64,000 nucleotides of DNA from Nannobrachium achirus (GCA_963921795.1 OY997661.1:37779820-37843819); one strand, 5' to 3'; positions 10,031 to 19,862 are shown, counted from the stretch's first letter. Translations and numbers: made by a program. Notes: generated from the sequence alone by a model not told the origin.

Positions 10031-10104
10031 GGGCGGAGCCTCGGATTTACCCACTCCGTTCACTATATAAACCGTGAAGGGAGAGCTCTGGTCAATAGGA
10101 CACC
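10031..10104 (+). promoter_or_regulatory. GC-box/TATA promoter of the 199-residue gene
   Basis: GGGCGGAGCC at 10031-10040 is followed 33 bp later (start to start) by TATATAA at 10064-10070. The ATG is at 10105. The GC box is identical to that before the DNA-polymerase gene and the spacing nearly so, which suggests common control of the block. Confidence 0.7.
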
Positions 10105-10704
10105 ATGGAAACTCAAGTACTCTCTGATGCAGGTTACAGGCATTTTGCGGGGAACCTTGCAGTGATTTCTGTACACAGAGGATACCCTGTCAAATTTGCG
10201 GTCATATGTAAGATCTGCATACGTGCCAATGGAGTAACCCTGACTGAACTTGGATGTGAAGGCTCCTGGCCCGAGCTTAATACGTTGGTGGACTATTTGA
10301 GGGCGCGCAAATACAGGGACCTCGTTGATTGCAAGTTGTTTCAAACTGTCGAATCTGAGTGCAGGACTGCGGGGCTGCACGTTTCCTCTGATGACCCCTG
10401 TGAGATACCATATTTCGAACTCTGCGCGAAGCTGAATCAGACACTGAGAATGTCATTTAAAACGGATTGTAATGCTTCCTTTATAAAGTACTCGAAGCCC
10501 CTGATCACAAAACAGAAGGGCAGGGTCTACCGTGCTGTCTCAGGAGTCTTGCTTTGGCTCATAGAGTTTGCTTATGAGCAGTACGCCAGGCAACCATATG
10601 AACCCATCTCAGCCCGCACCAGATCCAAAACGCTCGTTGCTGCAATGCAGGCACTGAAGTTGGACACTGAACCCACATCTGGACACCAGCGTGAAATGAT
10701 GTGA
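10105..10704 (+). CDS. Unknown 199-residue protein of the virus-like block
   Basis: A complete frame begins METQVLSDAGYRHFAGN and ends GHQREMM, with a good start context (caccATGG) just after a TATA box. I do not recognise the family. It has several cysteines (for example VICKICIRANG near residue 35 and further single Cys up to about residue 120), a mid-region rich in charged residues, and a hydrophobic stretch GVLLWLIEFAYEQYA around residues 147-161 that looks like an amphipathic helix rather than a membrane span. There is no signal peptide. It lies 245 bp downstream of the polymerase gene with its own promoter and polyadenylation signal, so it is a separate transcript. Its promoter links it to the polymerase; a role in replication or its control is only a guess from position. 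Confidence 0.65.
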   Translation: METQVLSDAGYRHFAGNLAVISVHRGYPVKFAVICKICIRANGVTLTELGCEGSWPELNTLVDYLRARKYRDLVDCKLFQTVESECRTAGLHVSSDDPCEIPYFELCAKLNQTLRMSFKTDCNASFIKYSKPLITKQKGRVYRAVSGVLLWLIEFAYEQYARQPYEPISARTRSKTLVAAMQALKLDTEPTSGHQREMM

Positions 10705-10812
10705 TGCGGTGAAAGACCCTGACTGAGCGTGTGTCTCATTATGAGTCCCTTGATCGTGCCTCTTTGTCATTCTTTGTATTGCAGACTTTGTTCAAGTTAT
10801 AATTTTGAGCCG

Positions 10813-10822
10813 AATAAATAAA
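10813..10822 (+). terminator. Overlapping polyadenylation signals after the 199-residue gene
   Basis: Two overlapping AATAAA hexamers (10813-10818 and 10817-10822) lie about 110 bp after the stop codon. A GT/T-rich stretch follows at about 10844-10865. This is the expected vertebrate cleavage/polyadenylation layout. Confidence 0.6.
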
Positions 10823-10983
10823 TATCTAACATCATAACACCTTGTGCCTGTTTCTGTTGTTGAGGTGTTCATTTCTCACAAGTAGAGACATTTGACATCA
10901 TCTTAAATGTTCATAACATTCTAATATTGTTTGTGTTTAATATATAATAAAATAAATCTGAAAAGCTGAGGTTTTACAGTCAG

Positions 10984-11042
10984 TACGAGCCAGTAGCCTT
11001 TCCCTCAACTGCTGCGAATCTGCCTCACACAGTTCTGTATAT
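10984..11042 (+). pseudogene. Short duplicated scrap of the DNA-polymerase gene 3' end
   Basis: About 60 bp (GAGCCAGTAGCCTTTCCC, then CTGCTGCGAATCTGCCTCAC) match the polymerase coding sequence around 9524-9580 with only a few changes. The homology stops on both sides. It is a remnant of a second, mostly lost copy or of a local duplication at the right edge of the virus-like block. Confidence 0.75.
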
Positions 11043-11616
11043 TTTAGTGATCTCAGGAACCGGAGGCAGAGACATATTCCACTGTTTAGTGTCACATTTA
11101 TTAGAGGCTCCTTTCAGCAGTATAGTCAACCAAAAAGAAATTCAAATCTAGACTTTTACAACACTGATTTTCAACGCGTGGTGTAGAAGATAAAAACGCC
11201 ACTATTAGGCGACTAATAAACCTCAAAATGCTCAGTGAAACGTTTCACTGATGAAATGCACAAAAAGTGCCAGTGTCCAACAATGAGAAGCAGAGCGTTC
11301 TGTCAGCAAAGCTGGTACTCTTCTGTGTCTATTTAGGCGTTTACAAATAAAGGTTCTCCTGCTTCAAGCCCAGCCCGAGCTCCTCTGCTAACTAAATTGA
11401 CACAATCTTTTGTACAACCTTGTAAAGCAGAACGGCGGTTTGAATAATGGGCTACCTTTCTTTTATTTAGTTACAAAGCTGAACGTTCATACAGGAGTCA
11501 AAAGGCATACTTTATCGGTGGATCTCTCTAGCCTATTAATAAATTTGTAAAGGGTCCAATTGGAACCCCCTCAAAAATGAATACATAACTAATAACACAT
11601 GTTCATCTAGAAAACG
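11043..11616. other. Stretch with no recognisable gene
   Basis: AT-rich DNA without a coding signal, RNA gene or clear repeat. It separates the polymerase scrap from a Helitron-type terminal motif. Confidence 0.5.
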
Positions 11617-11640
11617 GCAGATCTACAAGCTCAACAGCGC
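11617..11640 (+). repeat. Helitron-type terminal arm (inward, left)
   Basis: GGCAGATCTACAAGCTCAAC matches the end motif of the autonomous Helitron at 54-61.6 kb. The reverse-complement arm occurs at 14904-14929. The two could bound one non-autonomous element of about 3.3 kb that contains both telomere-repeat blocks. Confidence 0.5.
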
Positions 11641-11709
11641 GACCACTTGTTCATAGCACAGTAGGCTATAACGTTGCATTTGATAAATCTGTTTCTGACG
11701 ATGAGAACA

Positions 11710-11965
11710 GGCTCCGTGACCAAGGTGGCCTCTCGCCCATTCACTTGGGTCAAGGGTCACGCGTGCCTGACATGGGGCCTCCAGGGCACACATGGGCACC
11801 GGTCACGAGGACGTCCCACAATAACATACGTGGATGTACTCAAGAAAGACGTGGGAGCACAAAGCACCAACGAGCTGGCCAGATGTATGGAGAACAGGGA
11901 TGACTGGAAACGACGATGGAAGGCTGGCTCGTCTGAGGACGACCTAGAGGAGATGTGTTTTTTTA
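11710..11965 (+). pseudogene. RTE-type LINE reverse-transcriptase C-terminal fragment
   Basis: The frame reads a TWVKGHACLTWGLQGT segment, then RSRGRPTITYVDVLKKDVG, then ELARCMENRDDWKRRW. A GRPxxTYVDxLKKDxG block followed by a run ending RDxW(K/R) is characteristic of the last part of RTE-clade LINE polyproteins in fish genomes. The rest of the ORF2 protein is missing, so this is a 5'-truncated dead copy. A CA microsatellite follows about 70 bp later, perhaps as part of the tail. Confidence 0.6.
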
Positions 11966-12036
11966 GGAGGGGATTGACAAATGGTGCAGGGTTTAAAGGT
12001 CACAGGTGCCTGACAGGACCGATTGGCAGACAAAAG

Positions 12037-12037
<1 letters not shown>

Positions 12038-12109
<72 letters not shown>
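12038..12109 (+). repeat. (CA)n microsatellite
   Basis: About 36 uninterrupted CA dinucleotides. Open frames through it are artefacts. Confidence 0.95.
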
Positions 12110-12110
<1 letters not shown>

Positions 12111-12384
12111 CGCACCTCCCCTCTGTTTGTAATTGGATACACTGGGCCGCCCAAGAGCTGAGTCAGCTCTGCTCTCTCTCTAGGCTACTCTCTCTGTCTG
12201 CGTCCCCCTGTCGGTGCCTCTGCTCCCCCTCTCCTCAGTGGCTTGGCGTGGTAATGCAGTCCCCCGCTCTGCCTGCCCATACCACCCCATGTGGATAGGA
12301 AGGGTAGTATAAGCCATTCACCATGTAAACTATGAACTATGCTAATAATACGTATGGTTCTGTCAAGCCCCCCTAGCAGACCCT

Positions 12385-12463
12385 AATTAGGGTTAGGGTT
12401 TGGGTTAGGGTTAGGGTTAGGGTTAGGGTTAGGGTTAGGGTTTGGGTTAGGGTTAGGGTTAGG
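12385..12463 (+). repeat. Interstitial telomeric repeat block 1
   Basis: About 12 copies of TTAGGG, with occasional TTTGGG variants, inside otherwise unique DNA. All copies are in the same orientation as in block 2 at 13823-13892. Confidence 0.95.
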
Positions 12464-13822
12464 ATTTATAATGGACTGGTTGTATTTCAGGAGACAGAGG
12501 ACTGTTCTATTGCTCTGGCCTATAAGGGATCTCTGTCATCCGTCATCACTGACTCAAACTTGAACCACAATAGTGTTATTACTAATAATAGTCATGATAA
12601 TAATAATGATAATACTACTAATGGTAATACTAATAATAATAGAATAAATCCTTAAACCACACTGGTGAGTATGAGTGGTAATTCTGTATGACTACAACTG
12701 AAAATAAGAGACTGTGCAAGGCAGGGACGTCGAACCCCCTGAGTCCACTTGAAACTAGACCGCATACCCAGCAGTCATCCACCATCCCAGTAGGAAGAAC
12801 AACAATTATTACAGGAAACTGAACTCTAAGAAAAGAAAAGGTAAATCAGAGCCCCTTCCTCTGATTTTCAAGAAAAAGGCCCCAAAGGGACCCATATAGT
12901 ATCCCACTTCTTGTTAGGGATCTATTTAAAAGAAAAATCACCAAAATATAGTACTTATTACCATCTGGTCTCATAATAGAACTTATCAGCCCTGTATATG
13001 TTAATTTAAATCTCTCTTTAAACCATGCGGATTGAGACATCCTAAGTCCAGGCCAGGGTCCCAAAATTCCAGGAATCTGGCCCATCAGGAAGCTCTACAA
13101 CTGCCCTGATAAAGAGATGAACCATGTTCATAAAAAACATTATATATATTTTGTATATTTATGTCTCTCAGACCAGCCCTCAAGATTTAACAAAAACCCT
13201 TTTATGTCAAAATGAGCATGTATTCATGGCCCAACATTCCATTTCACATACTGACGCTTATTCAATACGACAAATCCAACATACCCGATCTTAAAATCAG
13301 GCACTCCATGCTTTACAGTAACTACCAGACTTGAGTAGACCCCTTAAAAGAGCGTCAAGATGTAAAATATCCGTCTGGGCATAATACCTTTTATAAACGT
13401 CAACTCACAAAGGTAAAAGGAGTAAAAGGACCCCAAAGTAGTAACCAGGATAAAATACAGTCTTAAGAATACAAGACCCCTACTCATGAAACCCCCACAA
13501 TATGAGAATTACTGGCTCCAATGAAAACCTTTTTAAAGGAAGGGGGCATCCCTGGGTCATACAGTGGTATACCATCTTAAAAAGAAAGTGAAAAGAAGCC
13601 AACAAACCAAATTATAGTTTTATTAACAAATATTTATTTTTTACAAAAGGCATAAGAGAATACCGGGATGGTGGATGATACTATAGTCATGTATATTATA
13701 TTTATAAAATAGAATTAGAACTAGGTTTATCCTCCAGAATGTGCACATACCTAAATGCAAAAACATATACAGTATATCACAAATCTCTCATTATGGTTTC
13801 TCATTCAACCCATTGGGTACCA
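12464..13822. other. Gene-free stretch with an AAT-type microsatellite
   Basis: An imperfect AAT/GATAAT microsatellite lies at about 12570-12650. The rest is AT-rich unique sequence without a coding signal or RNA gene that I can see. Confidence 0.55.
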
Positions 13823-13892
13823 CTGGGTTTGGGTTAGGGTTAGGGTTAGGGTTAGGGTTTGGCTTAGGGTTAGGGTTAGGGTTAGGGTTAGG
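13823..13892 (+). repeat. Interstitial telomeric repeat block 2
   Basis: About 10 TTAGGG copies with GTTTGG/GCTTAGG variants. It lies 1.4 kb from block 1 and in the same orientation. Confidence 0.95.
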
Positions 13893-14019
13893 CAGTAGGA
13901 ATGGCAGTGCGTAGGAATGGCAGGTTTAGGAATGGCAATGTGTACCCGTTTAATCTTTCCCTGTGGATCGTTAGGGTGAGGTCGCGCCACAGTGATGTGG
14001 ACATCACGGATGTGGACAT

Positions 14020-14215
14020 CAGGGATCTCCATATATGGGCATAAAAGGGATTTGTTCCCTTGGCATCACAGGGATCTCCATATCTCCATATGGGCATAAA
14101 AGGGATTTGTTCCCCCTGGCATCACAGGGATCTCTCTAACAGGGCATCATTAATATTGATGACATCAGGGAACTCCATATATGGGCATGAATGATGAAAG
14201 GGATTCTGTTAGTGT
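14020..14215 (+). repeat. Imperfect minisatellite, about 50-90 bp units
   Basis: Three related copies contain CAGGGATCTCCATAT, ATGGGCATAAAAGGGATT and a GGCATCACAGGGATC junction. The third copy is more diverged (GGGAACTCCATATATGGG). No coding role. Confidence 0.75.
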
Positions 14216-14637
14216 GACATCACAGCGAAGCCAGAACCTGATCAGAGCAGAAAACCCATAGTAAACGTGTACACGTCTACACGGACGCGAAGAAGCTATC
14301 ACGTTTCTCATAGTAAACTGCAACCTTCGGTCGCTTATTTTGGGCGTGTTTAGCTATAGATTAAAAATCAAACCTCGGTTCGAAGTGAAGCGGTGAACTT
14401 TTATTCTATGTGTTCTAGAGTTATGAACTCTGTGATCTATACATCTACCATATACAGTTATGGACTCTGTGATCTATTCATTCTTTATTCTGAATTCTAC
14501 ATTCTTTATATATTCTGAATGAATATATAAAGAATGGAGGGCTGAATTATCATGTGAAGCTTGACCAATCCTCAAAGTATCCATTCATCTGAACGGAAGG
14601 GACACTACACACATATTCTGGACGTACAGGACAGATA

Positions 14638-14825
14638 AAGCCTATTCATTCTAAACTGAAATGGCCATATATGGACATGGGACACACATTTTGCTTTTTG
14701 AAAAAGCCTATTCATTCTGGACTGAGATCACCATATATGGAAATTAAACACACATTTTGTTTTTGAAAAAACCTGTTCATTCTGAACTGAAATGACCATA
14801 TATGGGCGTGGGACACACAAAGCCA
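14638..14825 (+). repeat. Tandem repeat of about 66 bp, three copies
   Basis: Copies start near 14638, 14704 and 14770. Each holds (G)CCTATTCATTCTGAACTGA, CCATATATGG and GGGACACACATTTTG in the same order, with substitutions between copies. CCATATATGG matches the serum-response-factor (CArG) consensus, but a regulatory role is not supported by anything else. Confidence 0.75.
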
Positions 14826-14903
14826 CTCATAGGAAGCAGTTTTCACCGCTTAAAACATGTAAAGCGAATCAAAACATAAAAAAGTGAAAATATCTCGAAG
14901 GGC

Positions 14904-14929
14904 TGTGTGCTTGTAGATCTGCTATTTTC
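14904..14929 (-). repeat. Helitron-type terminal arm (inward, right)
   Basis: TGTGTGCTTGTAGATCTGC is the inverse of the arm at 11617-11640 and matches the terminal motif GTTGTGAGCTTGTAGATC found around the autonomous Helitron. Confidence 0.5.
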
Positions 14930-15327
14930 AACACTGTTGTGCGATGAAGTATAAAGTAATGGTTGTTAAAAAATATAATTTATATTTCAAAAATGCGCTT
15001 CTCAACTATTCAATTAAAAGAAATGTGATCGATAGAATAATAGAAATAATTTATAGTTGCAGCCCGAAAATGTTTAACGTTTGTAAGAATGTGAAATTAA
15101 ATTAAACAGGACATTTCTCCATGACGAACAACATTTATTCTGTGCCTTTCTTTGTAAAATACTATTGTATATCTGTTGGATGCAGAGCTCTAATTTAGCA
15201 TCACACCCAGAGAACTGCTTCTCAGTTGTTCATGGCAATTGCTGACTTGTGTTTTGTGTCTCTGTGTGGTTTGTATCTGTATGCGTGCGTGCGTGCGTAC
15301 ATGTACATGTACATGTTTGTATCCTAG

Positions 15328-15387
15328 GAATTCCACTAAGAACAAGAGTTGATCAGAAATCAAACGTGAACAGTGTTCTGGAACCTG
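15328..15387 (+). CDS. Probable small upstream exon of an NLRC3-like gene
   Basis: A 60-nt stretch is flanked by an acceptor (TTTGTATCCTAG) and a donor (CTG|GTATGT). It encodes about IPLRTRVDQKSNVNSVLEP and ends after the first base of a codon. That base joins in frame to the first two bases of the exon at 16723 to give glutamate. Short exons before the FISNA-NACHT exon are usual in teleost NLRC3-like genes. The true N-terminus (pyrin or other domain) is not visible here; upstream exons may be missing or lie further left. Confidence 0.55.
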
Positions 15388-16722
15388 GTATGTCTGTTTC
15401 TCTTCTGTTACAAGCTGTCTATTGTTTATTATTATGTTATTTTTACTATTTAAACACTTTCAGCAACCATTTTCAGTTTGCTTATCATTGTCCTACATTG
15501 AAACTTGTTTTATTTCAACTCCAAATTTATATGGGTTTTATTTAAATGTTTACAACCAAAAGTGTTATCTTATTTTGCTGTTATTATTTGATCAACAACA
15601 TGTTAAACAAGGACACTGTACTACTGTCCTCTATGGTGTGAACAATAAACAATTCAGCAGTCATACAAACTCCTGACAACTCATGCAAGATACAGGTTAA
15701 ACAAGACGTGTCATTTCATGATGATGACAATTGGAAGGAACTGGAACACTCTACAATTATAGATACATGATCTTTGTGGGGTTCTCTCTTTTGATTGGAT
15801 AAAAGTACAATATTTTTTCTATTTTCAGTGGAAAATAGCAACTCTAAAAGCTCATAACACGTTGCCAAGAGACATGTTGTGAGCTTGTAGATCAGCTACT
15901 TTCTGTGAAGATATTTAGTTTAGAGTGAAAACGAGTGAGCCTACTATTGAGCCCTTGGGGAATCCCTAGTGATATTATAATATTAAATAATAATAATAAT
16001 AATAATAGGAAGCCTGAATATTCAACTGTTGTTTAACTGTTGTTGTTTTTATTGTGAAAATACACAATCTACAAGCTCACAACGTGTAGCACTATGTTGT
16101 GAGCTTGCAGATACAGTATTTATATGAATTATAGGGCTACAGCTATGGCAGCAGACACATGATACTCTTTAACATTTAAAGGACAACTTTAGTTTTTTTT
16201 TTACAACAAGGGTTCATATTTTAGATTGTAATTAAAGAATATAAAAGATGTGTGTTAAAATTATTTCATTTACTTCTTTCTATTGTTTTAGAGATTCTTA
16301 TTTCAGTGGTTGGGGGCATGTGTACAAGTGGCTAAATATGTCATTTTACACAGAATAAGCCCATTCCCAAGATACAACGCAACCTTTCATGGTTGGATGT
16401 GACTTATGGGGGCTAGAAGTGTTACTGTAAATAGCAATAAAGAAACTGCTGGCTTATTGTGTCTAAAAAGACATATTTAGACAATTGTACGCATGCCCCC
16501 ATGCGTATGCATGCCCCACATTTTAGCACGGTAAACACAATAAAACAATAGAACGAAGTAAATGAAAACACTCACTTTTTCTTTTCTCTAATTACAATCT
16601 AAATTATGAACCCTTGTTGTAAAAAAACGAAGTTGTCCTTTTATTGACCACTTCATCTCATTTGAGAAGCACATTTTCCATAACATGCACTTATTAATGT
16701 CCTCTGTTCTTTTGTCTTTTAG
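15388..16722 (+). other. Intron of the NLRC3-like gene
   Basis: AT-rich intron with GTATGT donor and TTTGTCTTTTAG acceptor. It contains a pair of Helitron-type hairpin ends (15843-16112). Two related segments in opposite orientation, near 16190-16340 and 16545-16640, contain complementary forms of TTACAACAAGGGTTCATA and ACTTCTTTCTATTG/CAATAGAACGAAGT. They look like the two arms of a small inverted-repeat element. Confidence 0.6.
15843..16112. mobile_element. Small non-autonomous Helitron-type element (two hairpin ends)
   Basis: At 15843-15897 CTAAAAGCTCATAACA pairs with TGTTGTGAGCTTGTAG. At 16067-16112 ATCTACAAGCTCACAAC pairs with GTTGTGAGCTTGCAGAT across a 12-base loop. The arms match the asymmetric terminal repeats of the autonomous Helitron at 54-61.6 kb. 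The boundaries are not proven; the two hairpins may instead belong to different insertions. Confidence 0.45.
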
Positions 16723-18475
16723 AAACTCCTGCAGCTCTGTGTCAACAACAACTTAAATCTGTTCTAAGGGAGAAGTTTCAGTATGTGATGGAGTGGATGA
16801 CAAAAGGACAAACACTTCTGAATAACATCTTCACAGAGCTCGACATCACAGAGGGATGGACTGGACAGGTCAATAGGGAACATGAGGTCAGACAGATTGA
16901 AACACCATCCAGAACAGGAGCACCAATCAAATTAGAAGACATGTTTAAACCGTTACCTGGACAACATAAACCAATCAAAACAGTGATGACGAAGGGAGTG
17001 GCTGGCATTGGTAAAACAGTCTTAACTCAGAAGTACACTCTGGACTGGGCAGAAGACAAAGCCAACGAGAATATCCACTTCATCTTTCCATTCACTTTCC
17101 GAGAGCTGAATTTGATAATGAAGGAGAAGAAGGAATACAGCTTGGTGCAACTCATTCATCACTTTTTTGGTGAAACCAAGGAAGCAGGAATCTGCAATTT
17201 CCAAGAGTCTCAAGTTATGTTCATCTTTGATGGTCTGGAGGAGATGAGGTTTCCTTTACACTTTGGGAACAATGAGATTTGGACTGATGAAACAAAGCCA
17301 ACCTCAGTGGACGTGATACTGGCAAACCTCATCAGTGGACACCTGCTCCCCTCTGCTCGCATCTGGATAACCACACGACCTGCTGAAGCCACTCAGATCC
17401 CTAAGAAGTATGTTGACAAGGTGACAGAGGTGAGAGGATTTGCTGACTCCCAGAAAAAAGACTACTTCATGAAGAGATTCAGTAACAACAAAAACCAGGC
17501 CAGTACAATCTACTCGCACATTCAGACATCACGGAGCCTCCACATCATGTGCCACATCCCAGTCTTCTGTTTCATCATTGCTACAGTTCTGGAGGACATG
17601 TTGAAAACAGGGGTGAAAGAAACACTGCCAACGACCCTGACTAATATGTACCTCCAATTCATGTTGGTTCAGTTCAAACATACAAAGGACAAGTATCCTG
17701 ACAGTAGTCCAGCTAAGGTCATTCTGTCTCTGGGAAAACTAGCTTATAAACAACTGAAGAAAGGCAACCTGATCTTCTATGAAGCAGACCTGAAAGAGTG
17801 TGGCATTAATATCAGAGATGCAGCAGTGTACTCAGGAGTATTCACACAGATGTTTCAAGAGGTAAAGGGTGGGTGGGTCAAGGAAGAGGTGTTCTGCTTT
17901 GTCCATCTGAGCATTCAGGAGTTTCTGGCTGCTCTTTATGTCTTCATCAAAACTGGTGTCAACCATCTGTCAGAATCACCAACCACCATTCTGCCTAAAC
18001 CTGGCACGAATAACTTCTACCAGAGTGCTGTAGACAAGGCCTCACAGAGTCCAGATGGACAATGGGACTTGTTCCTCCGTTTCCTGCTGGGCCTCTCAGT
18101 GGAAACCAATCAGACTCCCTTAAAAACACTGTTGGGACAAACCAGACGTATTCCACAGACCACACAGACCAATGAGAAAACAATCTCGTATATCAAGGAG
18201 AAGATCAGGGAGAATCCCTCTCCAGAGAGAAGCATCAATCTGTTCCACTGTCTGAATGAGATGAATGATCATTCTCTAGAGGAAGAAATCCAACAGTACC
18301 TGACCTCAGGAAGATTCTCTGAAGAACAACTCTCTCCTGCTCAGTGGTCAGCTCTGGTCTTCATATTGCTGTCATCAGGGAAGGAGCTGGACGTGTTTGA
18401 CCTGAAGAAATACCAAGCTTCCGAGGAGGCTCTTCTTGGGCTGCTGCCAGTGATCAAAGCCTCCAAAAGAGCTCT
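16723..18475 (+). CDS. FISNA-NACHT exon of an NLRC3-like innate immune receptor
   Basis: One large exon, running from an AG acceptor at 16721-16722 to a GTAAGT donor at 18476. It begins ETPAALCQQQLKSVLREKF, the fish-specific FISNA segment before the NACHT, and continues to LEDMFKPLPGQ. The NACHT P-loop GVAGIGKT is encoded at 16994-17017, the Walker B region IFDGLEEM at about 17222-17245, and a sensor region WITTRPAEATQIP near 17362. The C-terminal part (from about 17700) has the helical NACHT-associated layout with CFVHLSIQEFLAALYVF, then the link to LRR exons. The protein is a cytosolic NTPase receptor thought to regulate inflammatory signalling in fish. Walker B reads DGLEEM where family members usually have DGLDEC. 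The frame is intact, so the exon may be functional. It is partial: only one LRR exon follows. Confidence 0.9.
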
Positions 18476-19010
18476 GTAAGTAAACTGATAACTATAGATT
18501 TAATATAAGGCTGGGACTTTAACTGATTAATTGCCATTAATTAATTACAGAAAATTAACGCGATTAAAAATATTACGCATTTTAATCGCACTTAGTTTTT
18601 GCACCCCAGAACCTTCAGTTTCGGGCATACCGATCACCAACCAAGAAGAGACAACAAATGCAAAGGGAGAAGTAGCCGATCAGAGCGCTTTGCTTGGCCC
18701 AGTGGATGCGAAATTTTGATTTAAAAAACTCACTCGTTGATTCACTCGTACAACAAAATGTGTTTTACTTGAAAAAAATGCCATCAGGTATTATGATTAT
18801 ACTATATATATACTAATAGACACATGAAAACCAGAAAAAGTACAAAACTATGGCACCACCTCTTTAAGTCACATTGAATGTGACTATAACTAGATATGTA
18901 TAACATATTCAGTGTCCGGGCATATCATACTATGCAAACATTCTATGGAAATAGCAGACCTCAGAAGTTTAACATACAGTATATTGATTTTATCTCTGAT
19001 GTTTCTTCAG
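18476..19010 (+). other. Intron between the NACHT and LRR exons
   Basis: A GTAAGT donor and a TTTCTTCAG acceptor bound a 535-bp AT-rich intron. Nothing else is recognisable. Confidence 0.75.
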
Positions 19011-19178
19011 GCTGAGTGGCTGTAACCTGACAGAGAGATGTTGTGAGGACTTGTCATCAGCTCTCAGCTCCTCTGGTTTGAAAGAAATGGATCTAAGTAA
19101 CAACGATCTGCACGATTCAGGCATTAATAAACTCTGTGTTGGACTGGGGAGTCCACAACGTACACTGGAGACCCTCAG
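19011..19178 (+). CDS. Leucine-rich-repeat exon of the NLRC3-like gene
   Basis: A 168-nt exon between TTCTTCAG and CTCAG|GTCAGT. Its first base completes the leucine codon left open by the NACHT exon. It then reads LSGCNLTERCCEDLSSAL, LKEMDLSNNDLHDSGINKL and LGSPQRTLETLR, the ribonuclease-inhibitor type LRR typical of teleost NLRC3-like genes, in which each exon carries two repeats. No further LRR exon is seen downstream: mobile elements occupy the next several kilobases. The gene may be truncated or its next exons may lie far away. Confidence 0.88.
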
Positions 19179-19249
19179 GTCAGTATTCATGAACCTGTTC
19201 AACAGATGACAGTTCTTCAGTAATTACACATGGAGCTTATAGATGTATA

Positions 19250-19854
19250 CATTTAATGTAGATAGATAGATACCTTTATTATCCCAAGGGGGAAAATCAG
19301 TTGCCCAGAGGCAGCACAGCAGTATAAGGTTATTTATAAAGTTACAGAGAAGTAGGAAGAAAAAAACAGAGTACAGTAAAGAGCAAGGTACATCAAGAGA
19401 GTGAACGAATAATATATAAATATATATATACATAAAGTGTCCTAAGCACAACTATTAAAATAGTAGTGTCCAAATCAAAGTGACCATAGCAGTCAATGCT
19501 AGTTAGTGCAACTAGCAAAGACTAGTCTTTTGCATCAAAAAAGTACAGTTCCAAAACAAAGTGCCCATAGCAGTCAATGTTAGTTAGTGCAACAAGTATC
19601 TCACTGTCATGAGCGCCGCTCCTGGCTACATCTGGCTTTGCCTGTATGTACGTATGTCCAGCCTCATCCCACATTGGCCAAGCTTCATGTGCCGCTTAAT
19701 GAAATGAACTAATAAATAGCCTTGTTCACTTCACACTGGGTGTGAATATTGTAGCCTCGGCCGGGAGACGAACCCTGACCCTGATATCCGATGGCATGTA
19801 CGTTACCAGTCAGCCAAAGAACCAGGCTCACTAGCGAAGCAACGCACACACACA
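19250..19854. repeat. Dispersed fish repeats and a short tandem duplication
   Basis: A GATA run followed by TTTATTATCCCAAGGGGG (about 19260-19295) resembles the 3' tail common to fish LINE/SINE copies. A duplicated block containing CATAGCAGTCAATG and TTAGTTAGTGCAAC occurs at about 19480 and 19563. The last 120 bp belong to a repeat that recurs in part on the other side of the hAT element (about 22955-23050). Confidence 0.55.
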
Positions 19855-19862
19855 CCATATAG
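19855..19862 (+). repeat. Left 8-bp target-site duplication of the hAT element
   Basis: CCATATAG directly precedes the left terminal inverted repeat and is repeated exactly at 22773-22780. Confidence 0.9.

Noticed and set aside
507..10850. Naming the block as Teratorn or as a specific alloherpesvirus
   Set aside because: No piggyBac-type transposase, capsid or terminase gene is in view, and an SF3 helicase is not the usual herpesvirus helicase. Motifs alone cannot settle the lineage.
12023..12298. Coding frame through the CA tract
   Set aside because: It is a microsatellite artefact with no domain.
12385..12463. A true chromosome end
   Set aside because: The TTAGGG tract is short, and the sequence continues with genes and repeats on both sides.
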